Assembly: GCA_036796255.1 (NCBI GenBank)
Contig: DAIRDH010000024.1
Span: 1 to 45,399 of the forward strand
DNA: 45,399 nt
Direction: 5' to 3'
DNA from: T3Sed10-241 sp036796255
GTDB lineage: Bacteria > Bacteroidota > Bacteroidia > Flavobacteriales_D > Cryomorphaceae
The notes under the pieces are model-generated. The model was not told the origin of the DNA and did not search any database. It was given only the letters and a program-made list of their open reading frames with translations. The first letter of the stretch is position 1, and the number at the start of each line of letters is the position of its first letter. Shown piece after piece: positions 42,552-45,399 of this stretch. Made by a program: the position numbers and the translations under genes.

Positions 42552-45399
42552 TGAAAAAAATTCTCCCCATACTTCTGATTATAATGCCATTATCAATCTT
42601 TGCACAGATTGATACAGAATTTTGGTTTGGTGCACCAGACCTCACCATGGGTACTGCAGGTGAAATAGCTGGTGGCAACAGAAGAGACAGCACTGTGCTG
42701 CTCGTTTTCTCTACTTTCGATCAGCCCAGCCAGGTGCGCGTATCGCAGCCGGCCAATCTTGACTTCACTCCTATTGTGGTAAACATACCCGCCAATAGTA
42801 CTCAAGAAGTCAATCTTGGACAGTGGCTTTCAGAAATCGAAACCAAACCCGCCAATACAGTGCTCAACACTGGATTACTGGTGAGGGCAACGAAGCCAAT
42901 TAATGCCTATTACGAAATCAGAACCCAAACATCCGGCAATGCAGACATCTATTCCCTAAAGGGAAAAAATGGACTTGGCACAAAGTTTTATACGCCTTTT
43001 CAACAGGAATTCAGAAACAATCAAAGCCTTAACGGACAACCATACATTCCTGGACCGCGTTCAGGATTTATTGTAATGGCTACAGACGACAATACTACCA
43101 TACAGATTACTCCGGCTATTGACCTTTTCGGGCATCCGGCCGATGAAATGTTTGAGGTTGTACTGAACCGCGGGCAAACTTACGCCTGCGAATCAGTGAG
43201 TGGAGAGCCAGGCACTAAGCCAGCAGGTACACTGATCGAAAGCGACAAACCAATCGTGGTGAGTGTAAAAGATGACATGATCGATTGTACCCCACAGGAC
43301 GACGGTGGCGCTGACATCGCAGGTGATCAGCTTATTGCTGAAGAATACCTGGGGACTGAGCATATTTTCGTAAAGAGCAATCTGATTGACAATTCTGACC
43401 GCATTGTAGTATGTGGGGTCGTGGATGGCACCGAGCTTTTTATCGATGGCGCTACCACACCCATTACGATCAATGCAGGGGAGCAACATATATACCCTTT
43501 TGATGGAGACGCATCTTACCTCACCAGCAGTGAAAAGGTGGCAGTATTTCACATCGCCGGTTTCAGCACTCAGCTCGCAGGTGCAGTTGTGCCTTCGCTG
43601 GAGTGCACCGGAAGCAACCAGGTTGGGTTTGTCCGCGGCTTCAACAGGCCATTCTTTCTATCGATTACTATTCGCGCAGGATCCGAAGACGGTTTTGAAC
43701 TCAATGGAAACCCTAGCCTGGTGCCCGCAAGTGCCTTTAGCCCGGTACCTGGAACTGACGGCGAGTATGTGTGGGCGCGCATTTCGTACAACACGAGCCA
43801 GATTCCGGTGGGCCAAGCCAATCTTCTCACAAACTTTGGTGATGAGTTATTCCATATGGGGATGACCAATGGCAACCAACAACAAATGTGCAATTATGGT
43901 TACTTCTCAGCATTCAGCTTCTTGAACATTGGCGAGAATAGTGAGGTTTGTATAGGTGATTCACTGGTCTTGGATGCCGGCCCTGGTAAGACCAGCTATG
44001 CCTGGAGCACAGGTGAAGAAACCCAATCAATAACTGTTACCCAACCAGGCACTTATTTTGTGGAAGTTTTTAGCGGAAGCGATTGCTCAGCCACCGATAC
44101 CATAGAGGTTACCTACTACCAGCCTCCTGTCAATCTCGGTCAAAATGACACTATTTGTGCGGGAACACCCCAATTAATTACAGTTGATGGCAACTATATA
44201 TTTACATGGAGTGATGGCTCTACTGGCAACAGCATTGAAGTGAGTGATGAAGGCTGGGTATGGGTTGAAGTGACCGACTTTCAGGAATGCACGCTAAGAG
44301 ATTCCCTTTTCGTTACTGTAAGCCCAAGGCCTGACACGCCCGGAGTTACAGGGCAAGATATTTACTGTGTGGGAGAAACGCTACAACTCAGTATTGATAC
44401 GATTGAAAACGCGAGCTACCGGTTTTCCCGAAACGATTCTATTATTTCGTTTAGCCAAACCCTTAGCATCGAAAACCTTCAGTTCAGTGATGTTGGAGTG
44501 TATGAAGCTTTTATAGTCGTTGACGGTTGTGAGAGCTTCAGCAATCTTGTGAACATCGAAATTCTTCCCTCTCCGATTTTTTCCCTCCCCGATGATCAAA
44601 TTCTCTGTGAGGGTGAAACCTTCATTCTGAATACAAGTTTGAATGCCCCAAACTTTAGCTATTTGTGGCAAAACGGATCGACAAACCAAACCATTTTTGC
44701 CACACAAACAGGAACATATTATGTGGATGTCATCAATGATTTCGACTGTTTGTGGAGCGATACAACCTTCCTTCAATTCAATCCTGTCCCTGAAAATCCA
44801 ACCCTTTCGGGTAATGAACCCACTTGCGAAGGGGCCCCACTCACCATCAATACGCAAAGCCAGCCAAATGTCACTTATACCTGGACTGATGCCGAGGGAA
44901 ATGTAATATTTGAAGGATTTACCTTGAATTTCGAACAAGCCATGTTGAGCCAGTCTGGCGCATACAGCGTCGGAGCCACGCAGGAAAATTGCTCATCTGA
45001 AGTCGTTAATTTCGACATTGAAGTATTGACTAACCCTGTGATTGTGCTGCCGGCTGACACCACCTTGTGCGACGGAGAGACCCTTGTACTTTCCGCAGAG
45101 GGTGAATTTAGTTCCATTCAATGGGACAATGGCAGCACAGAATCTGTGATCATCGTGGGCAGTGGTGCATACGAAGCAACTGTAAGCAGCGAGAACGGCT
45201 GCACGGCAATTGCATCAATAATTATTACAGAAGATGGACCTACTGCAGGATTTGACTTTTCTCCTGCAGGCCCCGTAGAGCCGGAACAACTTGTGGAATT
45301 TAATGACCAGTCGGCATCAGGCGAAGCGTCAATAACACAATGGCTGTGGTCATTTGGTGATGGAGGTTCCAGCACCCAAACAAATCCTGATTATGCCTA
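42552..45399 (+). CDS. Large secreted IgGFc-binding/Ig-like/PKD repeat protein (3' truncated)
   Basis: The frame is open from ATG 42552 to the window end, about 949 codons without a stop. A signal peptide (MKKILPILLIIMPLSIFAQ) is followed by an IgGFc-binding-protein-like N-terminal domain (about 21-430, TEFWFGAPDLTMG and PRSGFIVMATDDNTTIQITPA). At least six Ig-like modules of 55-75 residues come next; each begins with a Cys-Glu/Gly-Gly/Asp-Glu type turn (CIGDSLVLDAG, LCEGETFIL, LCDGETLVLSAEG), and most have a YxVEV-like strand. A PKD domain starts at the edge (WLWSFGDGGSS). Gliding-motility-type surface proteins of Bacteroidota have this plan and normally end in a type IX secretion signal, which lies beyond the window. 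Confidence 0.88.

Noticed and set aside
1..45399. CRISPR arrays, tRNAs, rRNA, prophage or transposase genes
   Set aside because: I looked for regularly spaced direct repeats, TTCGAA-type tRNA arms, rRNA motifs and DDE transposase signatures by eye and saw none.

Overview
The window looks like part of a draft chromosome scaffold from a Bacteroidota bacterium, most likely an aerobic Flavobacteriales-type organism. The main evidence is a complete Bat (Bacteroides aerotolerance) operon, a TonB-dependent receptor with a carboxypeptidase-like N-terminal domain, DUF5686, DUF4199 and DUF4442 proteins, a large IgGFc-binding/Ig-like/PKD surface protein of the type exported by type IX secretion, and repeated matches to the Bacteroidota promoter (-33 TTG, -7 TANNTTTG). 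A run of exactly 100 N at 9086-9185 is a scaffold gap inside a gene. I saw no tRNA, rRNA, CRISPR array, intact insertion sequence or prophage.

Layout. 1-2303: tail of an unknown gene, then a leftward AIM24-like/MscS-like pair. 2394-6887 (rightward): stand-alone VWA protein, TonB-dependent receptor, RluF-like pseudouridine synthase. 6930-8375 (leftward): TlpA-like lipoprotein thioredoxin. 8492-18700 (leftward): the Bat locus in the order moxR, DUF58, BatD-like membrane protein, batA, batB, batC, batD, batE, followed by a gap-broken DUF389 membrane protein. 18896-19796 (rightward): MazG-like pyrophosphohydrolase and DUF4442 protein. 19893-21110: an AT-rich DUF4143 ATPase that looks acquired. 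21314-23954: ribH and a TPR membrane protein diverge from recF and a DUF721/DciA-like gene. 24063-28305: Gfo/Idh/MocA oxidoreductase, ndk, an SDR dehydrogenase, the signal recognition particle RNA gene (ffs), and a DUF4199 plus glycosyltransferase pair. 28425-30604: flotillin plus NfeD-like partner. 30605-31564: about 1 kb without a convincing gene but with strong hairpins. 31565-34470: PaaI thioesterase plus DUF5686 protein. 34467-37675: TPR histidine kinase followed two bases later by a dipeptide-epimerase-like enolase-superfamily gene. 37907-40051: YIP1-like membrane protein and an MBL-fold hydrolase. 40134-42140: lipoprotein type I pullulanase. 42552-end: start of the large surface protein, cut off by the window edge.

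How the genes work together. In the Bat locus an AAA+ ATPase (MoxR) is paired with three VWA-fold proteins and several TPR or beta-rich membrane proteins. This is generally read as a chaperone or maturation system of the cell envelope that supports stress tolerance. Tight overlaps (mostly 4 bp) imply one transcript. recF/dciA serve replication and repair, ribH serves riboflavin synthesis, and ndk balances nucleotides. Flotillin with NfeD forms a membrane microdomain module.

The most useful non-obvious observations are these: an ffs RNA whose terminator ends just before the SDR start codon; a gap whose stated length does not keep the DUF389 frame; a perfect 10-bp inverted repeat upstream of the acquired ATPase; an orphan structured element near 30.75-30.9 kb; and several genes whose -7 box lies only 4-6 nt before the start codon, suggesting leaderless mRNAs. 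I did not find a clearly novel multi-gene defence or mobile system here.
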